A stretch of 64,000 nt of DNA from Deltaproteobacteria bacterium Ga0077550. Lineage in GTDB: Bacteria; Myxococcota_A; Polyangia; Nannocystales; Nannocystaceae. The position numbers and the translations under genes were made by a program. A model generated the notes under the pieces. That model ran no database searches. It was not told the DNA's origin and was given only the letters and a program-made list of their open reading frames with translations. This document shows, in pieces, positions 50,392 through 60,077 of the stretch. The DNA lies in assembly GCA_001464385.1 (NCBI GenBank), contig LNFB01000146.1, positions 1 to 64,000 on the forward strand, given 5' to 3'. Numbering within the stretch: position 1 is the stretch's first letter; each line of letters begins with the position of its first letter.

Positions 50392-50411
50392 TGAAACCGA
50401 CGTCGAGTTCA
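50392..50411. promoter_or_regulatory. Palindrome TGAA-N2-CGACGTCG-N2-TTCA
   Basis: Symmetric over 16 of 20 positions, with a perfect 8-bp centre. It lies in the short gap between the TetR gene (start 50367) and the K+ channel stop, and is the best operator candidate for this TetR. Confidence 0.45.
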
Positions 50412-50458
50412 GTTTATGGGACTGTCCAACACTTGGGAATTCCAGGCGAAGATCTCCG

Positions 50459-51445
50459 CTATGCCCGGCGGGTCAGGAGCCGCTCGAGGTCGCGACGGGC
50501 GGTCACCGGGGCGACCACGACGAGCCTGTCGCCCGCGGCGAGTCGCCGATCGGTCGCGGGGTTGAGCACCGCCTTGCCCGAGGCCGGCTCGTGGCGGAGC
50601 GCGGTGATGCGGCCGTCGCCGAGCTCGCGCAGCGATCCGATGCTGCGCCCGTCGAGCGGAGCGCCGGCGTCGACCGGCAGGGTGATCGTCAGCATCAGCT
50701 CGTCGCCGAGCTGGAAGCTGCCGACGACGGAGGCCTCGAGGGCGGCGAGGGCGAAGGCCGGCGCCGCCAGCGTCGAGGTCGACAGCGCGGTGGTGATCCC
50801 CAGCGACGACTCGAGCCTTCGCGCGAGCCCCTGGTTGAACATCCGCAGGACCACGCGGATCGAGCCGTTGACGGCACGCGCGGCGAGGGCGGCCTCGAGG
50901 TTGGCGAGGTCGTCGTTCGAACACGCGATGATCGAGCGGGCCTTGGCGCAGCACGCCTGCTCGAGCACGACGGTGTTGCGCATGTCGCCGACGACGAGGT
51001 CGACCCCGAGCTCGCGGGCCCGCGCGACGAACCGGCTGTTCTCGTCGTGCTCGACGACGACGACGTGCTCGCCGATCTCGAGCAGCCGCTCGAGCACTCG
51101 CACGCCGACGTTGCCGAGGCCACAGAGGATCACGTGATCTTGCACTTTCTTCCTCCGGCGTCCGAAGAGCGCGTCGAGTCGGCTGCCGACCAGGAAATCG
51201 GTCATGACGCCGAAGCCCGCGGCCATCGCCGCCGTGCCGGCGAGCATGACCACGTTGCCGTAGAGCTTGAGCCACCCCGGCGACTGCAGCAGGCTGATGT
51301 CGCCATAGCCGGTGCTCGTCGCGGTGGTGATGGTGAAGTACGTCGCGTCGACCCAGGACAGCCGCATCGCCGAGGCGAACACCGCGATGGACGCGACGAG
51401 GAAGGCGCAGATCGCCGCCAGGAACCAGATCAGCCCGCGCCGCAC
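50459..51445 (-). CDS. Two-TM potassium channel with RCK/TrkA-N domain
   Basis: 328 residues from a GTG start. First TM helix at the N-terminus, pore loop and selectivity filter ATSTGYGDI, second TM helix, then a Rossmann TrkA-N domain (VILCGLGNVGVRVLERLL) and a TrkA-C-like end (DLERLL). The filter has Thr-Gly-Tyr-Gly in place of the common Val-Gly-Tyr-Gly. It should be a K+ channel gated by a nucleotide or other ligand through the RCK domain. Confidence 0.88.
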   Translation of the reverse strand: MRRGLIWFLAAICAFLVASIAVFASAMRLSWVDATYFTITTATSTGYGDISLLQSPGWLKLYGNVVMLAGTAAMAAGFGVMTDFLVGSRLDALFGRRRKKVQDHVILCGLGNVGVRVLERLLEIGEHVVVVEHDENSRFVARARELGVDLVVGDMRNTVVLEQACCAKARSIIACSNDDLANLEAALAARAVNGSIRVVLRMFNQGLARRLESSLGITTALSTSTLAAPAFALAALEASVVGSFQLGDELMLTITLPVDAGAPLDGRSIGSLRELGDGRITALRHEPASGKAVLNPATDRRLAAGDRLVVVAPVTARRDLERLLTRRA

Positions 51446-51591
51446 GGGGCCTCCGCGGCGCGTCGGGTGGGGGAGCCTCGGCGTTCGCGGGACATCGCCG
51501 CGCCGAGCGTATCACCCGCCGCGTCGCGGGCCGATGGCGGCGCGCGCCGGCCCGCAACGGGCCCGTGGCGCGCCGGGGCCGAGCGCCGCAT

Positions 51592-52293
51592 ATGCCGAGC
51601 ATGGGCGAACCCGCGAGCGTCGCGAACGAGGTGCCGAGCGAGGAGCAGCTGCTGTGGGATGCCTACCACCGCCTGCTGCTGGGGCCGGACGTCGAGCGCA
51701 TGCGCAAGCTGCTGGTGCGCTACGACTTCTTCCGGATGGCGGCGGATCTGCCGGGGGACATCGTCGAGTGCGGGGTGTTCAAGGGCGCGGGCTTGCTGAC
51801 GTGGCTCAAGTTCCTGCACATCCACGCGCCAGGATCCGCGCGACGCGTGGTCGGCTTCGACACGTTCGACGCGTTCGCCGAGGCGCGAGGGGCCGACGCG
51901 AGCGCCGTGACGGCGTTCGTCCGCGAGACCGGCCATCGCGGCACCTCACCGGCGTCGCTGCGGGCGATGTGCACGGCCGCGGGGATCGACCCCGCCCACC
52001 TCGACCTCGTGGCGGGCGACGTCCGCACGACGGCGTCCGACTACGCCCGCGACAACCCGGGCCTGCGGATCTCGCTGCTGCACATGGACCTCGATCTCGG
52101 CGAGCCGACCTACTGCGTCCTGTCGGCGCTGTGGCCCCGGGTCGTGCGCGGCGGCGTGGTCGTGTTCGACGAGTACGCGTCGCCGCGGTGGAGCGAGAGC
52201 GACGGCGTCGACCGGTTCTTCGCCGACACCAAGGTGCGGCTGCGGACGCTGCCGCACGCGCGCACCCCGACGGCGTACGTCGTGAAGGAGTGA
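51592..52293 (+). CDS. TylF/MycF-type O-methyltransferase
   Basis: 233 residues from ATG 51592 (alternative GTG 51565, ATG 51601). Family motifs: GDIVECGVFKGAG (SAM loop), RVVGFDTFDAF, HMDLDLGEPTY and FDEYASPRWSESDGV, which carries the metal ligands. Enzymes of this group methylate sugars and nucleoside-derived substrates, with Mg2+. No sugar or antibiotic cluster is adjacent, so the substrate is unknown. It is divergent from the K+ channel gene, 146 nt away. Confidence 0.85.
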   Translation: MPSMGEPASVANEVPSEEQLLWDAYHRLLLGPDVERMRKLLVRYDFFRMAADLPGDIVECGVFKGAGLLTWLKFLHIHAPGSARRVVGFDTFDAFAEARGADASAVTAFVRETGHRGTSPASLRAMCTAAGIDPAHLDLVAGDVRTTASDYARDNPGLRISLLHMDLDLGEPTYCVLSALWPRVVRGGVVVFDEYASPRWSESDGVDRFFADTKVRLRTLPHARTPTAYVVKE

Positions 52294-52317
52294 TGCGACG
52301 GCGGCGCGCGCGGGGCG

Positions 52318-53853
52318 TCAGTCGACGATCCGCAGCACGCCGAGTCGCTCGCCCCAGCCCAGGATCGCGTCGAGGGACGCGGCCGCGTGGGCGCGGCGCC
52401 TCGACCGATCCCAGCCCTGTCGCTCGCACAGCTCGAGCAGTTCGCGCTGACCCGGGAGCACCGTGCCCTCGGGGAGCTCCGCGGGGCGCTTCACCGTCAG
52501 CATCGGCAGCTCGATCGGCGGTTGCGGGTCGTCGATGAACGCCGGGTCGAGGCAGCTCGAGAGATCGTTGGTCGCTGTCACCCGCGTCGACAGCGGCTCG
52601 AGGCCCCACTTGCGCGTGATCGTCGACACCACCGAGACGTGGTCGAGCTGCGTGGCGTTCACGCAGCCCCGGCGGACGCGGGCGCCGATGACGACCGCCG
52701 GCACCCGGAAGCCGAGCTGGCGGAACTCGGGCAGGTCGTCCTCGGTCTGCGGCGGCGGCACGTGGTCGTACATCCCGCCATGCTCGTCGTAGGTGAGGAC
52801 GAGCAGCGTGTTGTTCCACTTGGGCGAGGCCGCCAGCGCCGCGTAGATCGACGCGATGAAGGCCTGGCCGAGCATCGGATCGCACGGCGGGTGATCGTCG
52901 TTGCCGATGTTCTCGCCGATCGTGAACACCGGATCGACCATGCAGAAGCTCGGCAGGGTCCCGGCGGCCGCGGCCTCGAAGAACTCGGTCATGCTGCCGA
53001 AGCCGGTGGTCTTGCCGTAGGAGAAGGCGAACGGCAGGCCGGCGTTGTAGTAGATGTTCGAGACCCCGGCGTCGTCCAGGCGATCGAAGACGCTCGGCAC
53101 GTCGGTGATCGGGTCGTTGGTCATTGCGCCGTGCGAGGTGCCGAGGTTGAGGTGGAAGCGGTTGGGCCAGGTCGGGCCCATCACGGACGCGAACCACCGC
53201 TCGCACAGCGCGTAGTTGTCGGCGAGGGCGTAGCTGACCGGCAGGCGCGCGCGATCGTAGTAGCCCATGATCTGGCCCGGGTCGGGGGCGCCGGCGGCGG
53301 CGAACGACGTCACGAACCCGTCGTTCGCACCGTCGTTCCACTGGGCGTGCGAGCCGTCCCAGCTGTGCGAAGGGTCGGTCTCGATGTTGGCTGCTCCGAG
53401 GTTGAACACCGCGACGGGGTCGCCGTTGCTGTCGGGGTTGGTCTCGCGGCCGGTCAAGCCGTCGACGGCGCGGCCCTCGAGCAGCGACAGGGAGCCGAAG
53501 AGGTGATCGAAGGAGCGGTTCTCCATCATCAGGACGACGATGTGCTCGATGGGCGCGAAAAGCTCGTCGAACGTGGCGGTTGCGGTGGACTCGCAGTCGG
53601 ACTGCGGAGGGTCGACCTCGCCGGTCGAGCTGTCGCTCGACGATCCGGTGGTCGACGTCGTGTCGGCGGCCGAGGTGGAGCTCGTCGTTCCGTCGGAAGA
53701 CGACGTGCCCGAGGAGGTGCCTTCGGTGCCGGCCGCGTCGGGGTCGTCGTCGGTGTTGCAGGCCAGGCCTGTCAGGCCGACGGAGCCGAGGGCGCCGAGG
53801 GCCTCGCGGCGGGACCAGAGGTGGCGGAGCTCGCGGAGGCGACGGCGGTGCAT
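52318..53853 (-). CDS. Phospholipase C / acid phosphatase (AcpA-like) lipoprotein with Tat signal
   Basis: 511 residues from ATG 53853. The signal has a twin-arginine motif (SRREALGALG) followed by a lipobox (GLTGLAC), so it is probably folded before export and lipid-anchored. A Ser/Thr/Asp linker of 50 residues follows. The catalytic domain begins with HIVVLMMENRSFDHLFG, has HSWDGSHAQW, and TYDEHGGMYDHVPPP, all signatures of the bacterial phospholipase C / AcpA family of phosphoesterases. It likely hydrolyses phospholipid head groups outside the inner membrane, and could help in prey lysis. Confidence 0.88.
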   Translation of the reverse strand: MHRRRLRELRHLWSRREALGALGSVGLTGLACNTDDDPDAAGTEGTSSGTSSSDGTTSSTSAADTTSTTGSSSDSSTGEVDPPQSDCESTATATFDELFAPIEHIVVLMMENRSFDHLFGSLSLLEGRAVDGLTGRETNPDSNGDPVAVFNLGAANIETDPSHSWDGSHAQWNDGANDGFVTSFAAAGAPDPGQIMGYYDRARLPVSYALADNYALCERWFASVMGPTWPNRFHLNLGTSHGAMTNDPITDVPSVFDRLDDAGVSNIYYNAGLPFAFSYGKTTGFGSMTEFFEAAAAGTLPSFCMVDPVFTIGENIGNDDHPPCDPMLGQAFIASIYAALAASPKWNNTLLVLTYDEHGGMYDHVPPPQTEDDLPEFRQLGFRVPAVVIGARVRRGCVNATQLDHVSVVSTITRKWGLEPLSTRVTATNDLSSCLDPAFIDDPQPPIELPMLTVKRPAELPEGTVLPGQRELLELCERQGWDRSRRRAHAAASLDAILGWGERLGVLRIVD

Positions 53854-53941
53854 TGCAGGAGAGGTTAAACGAAAAGACGGGGCGGCTGGGGGGCCGTCCC
53901 GTCACGGTGGGGTGTCATCGAAGCTGGGGTACGGGCACGGG

Positions 53942-53973
53942 CAGGGGCACGGGCACGGAGGAGCGTGCCCCTG
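53942..53973 (-). terminator. Perfect hairpin downstream of aceA
   Basis: Ten-base arms CAGGGGCACG (53942-53951) and CGTGCCCCTG (53964-53973), loop of 12, starting 14 nt after the aceA stop on the minus strand. Surrounding DNA has a run of cacggg repeats. There is no clear T-tract. Confidence 0.5.
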
Positions 53974-53986
53974 TTGGGGCGCGCTC

Positions 53987-55258
53987 CTAGTGCTCGAACT
54001 GAGCGTTCTCCGTCGAGTTGTCCATCGCCAGCGTCGACGCCTGGCCGCCCGACACGATCTTCGAGACGTCGTCGAAGTAGCCGGTGCCGACCTCGCGCTG
54101 GTGGCGGGTCGCCGTGTAGCCGCGGGCCTCCGCGGCGAACTCGGCCTGCTGCAGATCGCTGTACGCCGACATGCCGCGGTCCTTGTACGCCGACGCCAGC
54201 TCGTACATCCCGAAGTTCAGGCTGTGGAAGCCCGCGAGCGTCACGAACTGGAACTTGTAGCCCATCGCCCCGAGCTCGCGCTGGAACTTGGCGATGGTCG
54301 CGTCGTCGAGGTTCTTCTTCCAGTTGAACGACGGCGAGCAGTTGTACGCGAGCAGCTTGTCCGGGTGCTGCGAGCGCACGCCCTCGGCGAACTGCTTGGC
54401 CTCGGCGAGGTCGGGCGTCGAGGTCTCGCACCACAGCAGGTCGGCGTACGGCGCGTACGCGCGGGCGCGGGCGATCGCCATCTCGACGCCGCCCTTGATC
54501 TGGTAGAAGCCCTCGGGCGTGCGCTCGCCGGTGATGAACGGGCGGTCGCGCTCGTCGATGTCGGCGGTGAGCAGCCGCGCGCTGTCGGCGTCCGTGCGGG
54601 CGATGATGATGCTCGGCACGCCCTCGACGTCCGCGGCGAGCCGCGCCGCGACCAGCGAACGGATGAACTGGCTGCCCGGCAGGAGCACCTTGCCGCCGAG
54701 GTGGCCGCACTTCTTCTCCGACGACAGCTGGTCCTCGAAGTGGACCGCCGCGGCGCCGGCGTCGATCATGCCCTTCATGATCTCGAAGGCGTTGAGCGGG
54801 CCGCCGAAGCCGGCCTCGGCGTCGGCGACGATCGGCGCGAACCACTGGCGCTTGACGCCGCCCTCGCTCGATTCGATCTGGTCGGCGCGCTGGAGCGCCG
54901 CGTTGATGCGCCGCACCAGCGACGGCACGCTGTTGGCCGGGTACAGGCTCTGATCCGGGTACGTGGCGCCCGCGAGGTTGGCGTCGGCGGCGACCTGCCA
55001 CCCGCTGACGTAGATCGCGTGCAGCCCCGCGCGGACCTGCTGCACCGCCTGGTTGCCGGTCAGCGCGCCGAGGCCGTGGACGTACGGCTCGGAGTGGATG
55101 AGATCCCACAGCCGTTCGGCGCCGAGGCGGGCGAGCGTGTGCTCGACGACGACGCTGCCGCGCAGGCGCAGCACGTCGTCCTTCGAGTACGGGCGGGTGA
55201 TGCCGTTCCAGCGCGCGTCCGTGAAGGTGAGGGAACTGGTGGTCTTGGCTTGGGTCAT
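53987..55258 (-). CDS. aceA: Isocitrate lyase
   Basis: 423 residues from ATG 55258 (an in-frame ATG at 55291 is an alternative; homology begins near residue 10). Catalytic [11 protein letters not shown], metal-binding DAEAGFGG, and substrate loops [13 protein letters not shown] and [14 protein letters not shown] are intact. It splits isocitrate into succinate and glyoxylate, the first committed step of the glyoxylate shunt. It lies 70 nt downstream of aceB on the same strand and is probably in the same transcript. Confidence 0.96.
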   Translation of the reverse strand: MTQAKTTSSLTFTDARWNGITRPYSKDDVLRLRGSVVVEHTLARLGAERLWDLIHSEPYVHGLGALTGNQAVQQVRAGLHAIYVSGWQVAADANLAGATYPDQSLYPANSVPSLVRRINAALQRADQIESSEGGVKRQWFAPIVADAEAGFGGPLNAFEIMKGMIDAGAAAVHFEDQLSSEKKCGHLGGKVLLPGSQFIRSLVAARLAADVEGVPSIIIARTDADSARLLTADIDERDRPFITGERTPEGFYQIKGGVEMAIARARAYAPYADLLWCETSTPDLAEAKQFAEGVRSQHPDKLLAYNCSPSFNWKKNLDDATIAKFQRELGAMGYKFQFVTLAGFHSLNFGMYELASAYKDRGMSAYSDLQQAEFAAEARGYTATRHQREVGTGYFDDVSKIVSGGQASTLAMDNSTENAQFEH

Positions 55259-55328
55259 GGCGTCTCTCGCTTCGCTTCGGGTCACTCTCATCAGGACCGC
55301 GTCGGCGCGCGGTCGATCGATCTTCGCG

Positions 55329-56939
55329 CTACAGCGACAGGATGTGTTCGTAGGCCGGCAAGGTCAGGAAATCCTCGAGCGCCTCCGCCGTCGAGATCGA
55401 CTCGAACAGGTCGCGGGCCAGGGGGAATCGGCCGCGCTCGTAGCGGAGGTCGCCGACCTCGCCGCGGATGCGCGCCATCTCGTCGTCGAGGATCGAGCGC
55501 ACGCGGGCGGTGGTCAGCGGCGCGCCGTCGATGGTGGCGCCGTGCCGCAGCCACTGCCACACCTGCGTCCGCGAAATCTCGGCGGTCGCGGCGTCTTCCA
55601 TTAGATCATACAGCGGCACGCAGCCGTTGCCGCGCAGCCACGCCTCGAGGTACTGCACTCCGACGCGGACGTTGTGGCGAAGGCCTGCCTCGGTGCGGTC
55701 GCCCTGCGGCACGGCGAGCAGCGCAGCGGCGTCGACGACGACGTCCTCGCGACCGCGCGCGATCTGGTTGGGGCCCGGCATGTTGGCGTCGAAGATGTCG
55801 CGCGCCAGCCCGATGAGCCCCGGGTGCGCCACCCACGTGCCGTCGTGACCGGCCTGGACCTCGCGCAGCTTGTCCTGGCGCACCTTCGCCATCGCGGCCT
55901 CGTTGCGCGCGACGTCGTCCTTGATGGGGATCTGCGCCGCCATCCCGCCCATCGCATGGATGCCCCGGGCGTGGCACGTGCGGATGACGAGGCTCGAGTA
56001 CGCGGCCATGTTCGGCTGCGTCATCGTGACCAGCGCGCGATCGGGGACGATGGCCTTGGGGTCGGCCCGCAGCGTCTTGATGAACGAGAAGATGTAGTCC
56101 CAGCGGCCGCAGTTGAGCCCGGCGGAGTGCTCGCGGAGCTCCCACAGGATCTCGTGCATCTCGAACGCCGCCGGCAGCGTCTCGATCAGCACGGTCGCGC
56201 GGATGGTGCCGCGCGGGATGCCGAGTCGATCCTGGGCGTACTCGAAGACCTCGTTGTACCAGCGCGCCTCGAGGTGGCTCTGCAGCTTGGGCAGGTAGAA
56301 GTACGGCGCACGGCCGCTCGCGAGCAGCTCGCGGGCGTTGTGGAAGAAGAAGAGCCCGAAGTCGACCAGCGCGCCCGGGGCCGGCGCGCCGTCGACGTCG
56401 ATGTGGCGCTCGGGGAGGTGCAGCCCGCGCGGGCGCACGAACAGGGTTGCGAGCGGGGCGTCGTCGCGCAGGCGGTACTGCTTGTCGCGGGCGGCGTCGT
56501 CGAAGACCAACGTCCCCTGCACCGCCTCGCGCAGGTTCATCTGCCCCGACATCATGTTGGCCCACGTCGGCGCGCTCGAGTCCTCGAAGTCGGCCATGTA
56601 CACGTTGGCCCCCGAGTTGAGCGCGTTGATGATCATCTTCGCGTCGACGGGACCGGTGATCTCGACGCGGCGATCGGCGAGCGCCGCGGGGATCGGCGCG
56701 ACGGTCCATGGTTCGGCGCGCAGCGCCGCGGTGTCGGCGAGGAAGTGCGGCCGCTCGCCCGCGTCGTAGCTCGCCTGGATCTGGCGGCGTCGCTCGAGCA
56801 GCGCGGTGAGCCCCGGTCGGAATCGCCGCACCAGATCCCCGAGGAAGCCCAGCGCCTCGGGCGTCAGGAGGCTTGCGTATTCGGCGGTCGGACCGAGGGG
56901 GCGCGCGGGCGCCGACGGTGGGGTGGGTTGGCTGGTCAC
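55329..56939 (-). CDS. aceB: Malate synthase A
   Basis: 536 residues from GTG 56939 (a TTG at 56957 is a weaker option). The malate synthase A signature [20 protein letters not shown], the acetyl-CoA loop [20 protein letters not shown], and [12 protein letters not shown] are present. It condenses glyoxylate with acetyl-CoA to malate. First gene of aceB-aceA, divergent from the RamB-like regulator. Confidence 0.96.
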   Translation of the reverse strand: MTSQPTPPSAPARPLGPTAEYASLLTPEALGFLGDLVRRFRPGLTALLERRRQIQASYDAGERPHFLADTAALRAEPWTVAPIPAALADRRVEITGPVDAKMIINALNSGANVYMADFEDSSAPTWANMMSGQMNLREAVQGTLVFDDAARDKQYRLRDDAPLATLFVRPRGLHLPERHIDVDGAPAPGALVDFGLFFFHNARELLASGRAPYFYLPKLQSHLEARWYNEVFEYAQDRLGIPRGTIRATVLIETLPAAFEMHEILWELREHSAGLNCGRWDYIFSFIKTLRADPKAIVPDRALVTMTQPNMAAYSSLVIRTCHARGIHAMGGMAAQIPIKDDVARNEAAMAKVRQDKLREVQAGHDGTWVAHPGLIGLARDIFDANMPGPNQIARGREDVVVDAAALLAVPQGDRTEAGLRHNVRVGVQYLEAWLRGNGCVPLYDLMEDAATAEISRTQVWQWLRHGATIDGAPLTTARVRSILDDEMARIRGEVGDLRYERGRFPLARDLFESISTAEALEDFLTLPAYEHILSL

Positions 56940-57072
56940 GGGGTTCGGCCTCGGCAAATGGTTTTCCTAGCAGCCCCGCAGATCAACGGAAAACGCACTC
57001 TCTGCGGCAGAAACGTTGTAAAAGCCGCGCCGCATCGGGACGGTCAATCTGTAAATGTAGTAAAGTTCCGAG
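56940..57072. promoter_or_regulatory. aceBA / RamB-like divergent promoter region
   Basis: 133 nt, clearly richer in A and T than its surroundings. It has an inverted repeat TTTTCC (56962-56967) and GGAAAA (56988-56993) and several GTAAA motifs (gttgtaaaag near 57015; ctgtaaatg near 57049; agtaaag near 57059). These are candidates for binding by the RamB-like regulator, whose known actinobacterial sites are also A/T-rich with TTTGC and GCAAA halves. Confidence 0.45.
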
Positions 57073-58506
57073 GTGTCTCGCACCTCGTTGCTCGGGGCCC
57101 GGGTCCGGCGCCTCCGTCAGCGCCGAAAGCTCTCCCAGGTGGAGCTGGCGCGCGTTCTCGGGATCTCGCCCTCGTACATGAACCTCATCGAGCACGACCA
57201 GCGGCCCCTCACGGCGCCGCTGCTGCTCAAGCTCGCCGAGGCGCTCGGGGTCGATCTCCGGGAGTTCACCGGCGCCGCCGGCGGTGAACTGCACGACGAT
57301 CTCGTCGAGGCCTTCAGCGACCCGATGTTCGAGGAGCACGGCGTCGCGGCGCGCGACGTCGACGAGTTCTGTGCGCAATCCCCCGCGATCGCCCGCGCGA
57401 TGCTGCGGCTGTACCACGCCTTCCGCGACGCCCGCGGATCCGCCGACATGCTGGCGTCGCAGATCTACGACGACCAGCAGGTCCCCGGCGAGCGCTCGCG
57501 CATGCCGTCGGAGGACGTCAGCGATTTCCTGCAGCGGCGCGGCAACTACTTCGAGGCGCTCGAGGAGGCCGCCGACCGATTGCACGTCGAGGCGCAGCTC
57601 GATCCCCACGATCCGCAGCGCGGCCTCGTGCGACACCTGACCGAGCGGCTCGGCGTCGAGGTCCGCATCGGCCGGCAGGGCCACCGCGAGGGCGTACTGC
57701 GCCGCTACGAGCCCGAGCCGCGGCGCCTGGTGCTGTCCGAGCTGATGCCGCCGTCGTCGCGCGCGTTCCAGCTCGCGGTGCAGATCGGGCTGATGCAGGA
57801 GCGCGCGTTGCTCGATCGCCTCGCCGCCGAGGCCGACCTCGGGGACCCGGCGTCCATCGCCCTGGGTCGCGTCGTGCTCGCGAACTACTTCGCGTCGGCG
57901 GTGGTGATGCCGTACGCGACCTTCCTCGAGAGTGCCCGCGCCGAGCGCTACGACATCGAGCTGCTGCAGAACCGCTTCGGCGCCAGCTTCGAGCAGGTGT
58001 GTCACCGGCTCACGACGCTGCGCCGCCCCGGGGCCGAGGGCGTGCCGGTGCACATGATCCGCGTCGATCTGGCCGGCAACATCTCGAAGCGCTTCTCGGC
58101 CTCGGGGATCCGCTTCGCCCGGTTCTCCGGCGCGTGCCCGCGGTGGAACGTCTTCACCGCGTTCATGTCGCCGGGGGTGATCCGCGTGCAGGTCTCGGTG
58201 ATGCCCGACGGCGTGCCCTATTTCTGCCTGGCCCGCACGGTGCCCAAGGGCCGCGGCGGCTACCTGGCGCCGCACACCCTCCACGCGATCGGCCTGGGCT
58301 GTCGCCTGGAGCATGCGCCCGCGCTGGTCTACTCCGACGGCGTCGATCTCGACACGCTCGACGGGGCGGTGCCGGTGGGCGTGACGTGCCGGCTCTGCGA
58401 GCGCCGCGACTGCGAGCAGCGGGCGTTCCCGTCGATTCGCGCCGGAATGGCCGTCGACGAGAACGTACGCGGGCCGTCGGTCTACGCGCCGCGTGGACCC
58501 GAATGA
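57073..58506 (+). CDS. RamB/ScfR-type XRE regulator with short-chain-acyl sensor domain
   Basis: 477 residues from a GTG start. Residues about 8-62 form an XRE helix-turn-helix (RKLSQVELARVLGISPSYMN). The rest is a long domain found in COG3800 regulators: an IrrE/ImmA-like part (residues about 170-290) and a C-terminal sensor (ISKRFSASGIRFARFSGAC, CRLCERRDCEQRAFP). RamB in Corynebacterium represses aceA and aceB; the position here, divergent from aceBA, supports the same role. Ligand may be an acyl-CoA. Confidence 0.9.
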   Translation: MSRTSLLGARVRRLRQRRKLSQVELARVLGISPSYMNLIEHDQRPLTAPLLLKLAEALGVDLREFTGAAGGELHDDLVEAFSDPMFEEHGVAARDVDEFCAQSPAIARAMLRLYHAFRDARGSADMLASQIYDDQQVPGERSRMPSEDVSDFLQRRGNYFEALEEAADRLHVEAQLDPHDPQRGLVRHLTERLGVEVRIGRQGHREGVLRRYEPEPRRLVLSELMPPSSRAFQLAVQIGLMQERALLDRLAAEADLGDPASIALGRVVLANYFASAVVMPYATFLESARAERYDIELLQNRFGASFEQVCHRLTTLRRPGAEGVPVHMIRVDLAGNISKRFSASGIRFARFSGACPRWNVFTAFMSPGVIRVQVSVMPDGVPYFCLARTVPKGRGGYLAPHTLHAIGLGCRLEHAPALVYSDGVDLDTLDGAVPVGVTCRLCERRDCEQRAFPSIRAGMAVDENVRGPSVYAPRGPE

Positions 58507-58571
58507 GCCGACGCGCGTTGCATCGAGGCGCGCCGCGGCCGATCCGGCGGCTGGGCGAGGGCGGCGACCCC

Positions 58572-59510
58572 ATGCTACAAATCGATCCGCGTACGCGATC
58601 GCCGATGCTCGACGTCCTCCACCACGGCCCCGCTCGCGACCTCGGCCCTGCGCCCCGGTCTGCCCGACGCCGCCGACCATGGTTCGCGCTGCTGGCCGTC
58701 GCCGCCGTCGCGACGCTGACCGGCTGCAAGGACAAGTACCCGAGCTGCAAGAAGGACAAGGACTGCAACGCGGTGCTCGCCGAGAAGTGCGTCGCGAACG
58801 TGTGCCAGGGCTGCACCGTCGACGCCGACTGCGTGGGCAAGGCGCCCGAGGGCAAGCCCGCGTACGTGTGCAAGGATCTCCGCTGCCAGGATCCCGCTGC
58901 CGCCGCGCAGCAGGCCGCGGCGGCGGCAGGCGGCGGCGAGGAGGGCGACCCCTGTGCCGCGCGCAGCGACTGCCTCGGCGGGCTGGCGTGCAAGTCTGGC
59001 GTCTGTGGGCTGTGCACCGGCGACGCCGACTGCAACGGTGTGCCGTGCACGATCGAGACCGGCCGCTGCAGCCCGGTGAACTCGTGCACGACCGACGACC
59101 AATGCGCGATGGACGAGATCTGCGACGGCGGGATGTGCATCTTCTCGGGCGACCTCGGCGACGAGGACGGCGGCCCGTGCGGCCTCGCGGCGGTCTACTT
59201 CGCGTTCGACAGCGAGGTCCTCACGCCCAAGACGCAGGAGGACCTGAAGGGCGTCGCGGCGTGCATCGCCGACGTCTCGGGTGGGCAGGGCAAGCTCGTC
59301 TACCTCGAGGCCCACGCCGACAACCGCGGCACCGAGGAGTACAACATCCTGCTCACCGAGCGCCGCGGCACCAGCGTGAAGAACTTCCTCGCCGAGCGGG
59401 GCGTCGGGGCCGACGCGATGCAGGTCATCGCGAAGGGGAGCCTCGAGGCGGTGGGCAGCGACGAGGCCACGCGCAGCAAAGAGCGGCGCGTGCAGTTCAT
59501 CTGGCCGTGA
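58572..59510 (+). CDS. OmpA-family lipoprotein with cysteine-rich repeats
   Basis: 312 residues from ATG 58572 (ATG 58605 also in frame); an Arg-rich n-region then a lipoprotein signal VATLTGC. Residues about 55-190 hold cysteine-rich repeats with a CxxDxDC-type pattern (CTVDADCVG, CTGDADCNG, CTTDDQC). The C-terminal 110 residues are an OmpA-like peptidoglycan-binding domain (VYFAFDSEVLTPKT, EAHADNRGTEEYN, RRGTSVKNFL). Together these suggest a Pal-like protein that links the outer membrane or cell surface to peptidoglycan. It converges with a lipoprotein gene at its end. Confidence 0.88.
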   Translation: MLQIDPRTRSPMLDVLHHGPARDLGPAPRSARRRRPWFALLAVAAVATLTGCKDKYPSCKKDKDCNAVLAEKCVANVCQGCTVDADCVGKAPEGKPAYVCKDLRCQDPAAAAQQAAAAAGGGEEGDPCAARSDCLGGLACKSGVCGLCTGDADCNGVPCTIETGRCSPVNSCTTDDQCAMDEICDGGMCIFSGDLGDEDGGPCGLAAVYFAFDSEVLTPKTQEDLKGVAACIADVSGGQGKLVYLEAHADNRGTEEYNILLTERRGTSVKNFLAERGVGADAMQVIAKGSLEAVGSDEATRSKERRVQFIWP

Positions 59511-59511
59511 T

Positions 59512-59994
59512 TCACGGGGTCGCGAGCGGGTCGTCCTCGTCCACGGCGGCTGCAGCGGGCTCGGGTGCGGGCGGTCCGCCGCGGGTCGCGAGCGCGACCT
59601 TGCCGAGGCCGGCGCCCTTGATGCGATCGAGCAGCGCGACGACGCTGGCGTGATCGACGTCGGGCGTGACGTCGAGCAGCACCCCCGTGAGCCCCGGTCG
59701 CGACGCCGCGGCGCGCAGGGCCGCGTCGAGCTCGTCGGTCGCGATCGGGGCCCCGTCGATCGTGACGCCCCAGCGATCGACGCCGACGCGGACCACCGGG
59801 TGGGGGGCTGGGCGAGGGGCCACGGTGGCGGGCGGGGGCGCGGGCGGGGAGAGCTCGGGCGCGGGCGTGGGGGCCCGGCTCTCCACCGCGTCCAGGCGCC
59901 GCTGCAGGTGATCGACCCGCTCCTCGAGGGCGGCGACCGCCGCGGCGTCGCCCCGGCAGCCGGCCAACGCGAGGAGAATCACCAAGACGCGCAC
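59512..59994 (-). CDS. Lipoprotein with coiled coil and ExbD/TolR-like C-terminal domain
   Basis: 160 residues from GTG 59994, with a very short signal (MRVLVILLALAGC). Residues 20-40 are a predicted short coiled coil (ALEERVDHLQRRLDAVE), then a Pro/Ala linker. Residues about 70-140 resemble the periplasmic ExbD/TolR domain (VTIDGAPIATDELDAALRAA, HASVVALLDRIKGAGLGKVA), but the transmembrane helix has been replaced by a lipid anchor. It could interact with the periplasmic partners of Tol/Exb complexes; this is a prediction only. Confidence 0.65.
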   Translation of the reverse strand: MRVLVILLALAGCRGDAAAVAALEERVDHLQRRLDAVESRAPTPAPELSPPAPPPATVAPRPAPHPVVRVGVDRWGVTIDGAPIATDELDAALRAAASRPGLTGVLLDVTPDVDHASVVALLDRIKGAGLGKVALATRGGPPAPEPAAAAVDEDDPLATP

Positions 59995-60077
59995 GCAGGG
60001 CCATCTTAGGGCACTTTCGGGCCCGGCGGCGTGAACCGATGCGGCCGCCGACGCACTCCATCCAGACCGAGACCGAC

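Noticed and set aside
53931..53960. GGGCAC repeats after aceA as a repeat family or iteron
   Set aside because: Only a few imperfect copies, best explained as part of the hairpin.
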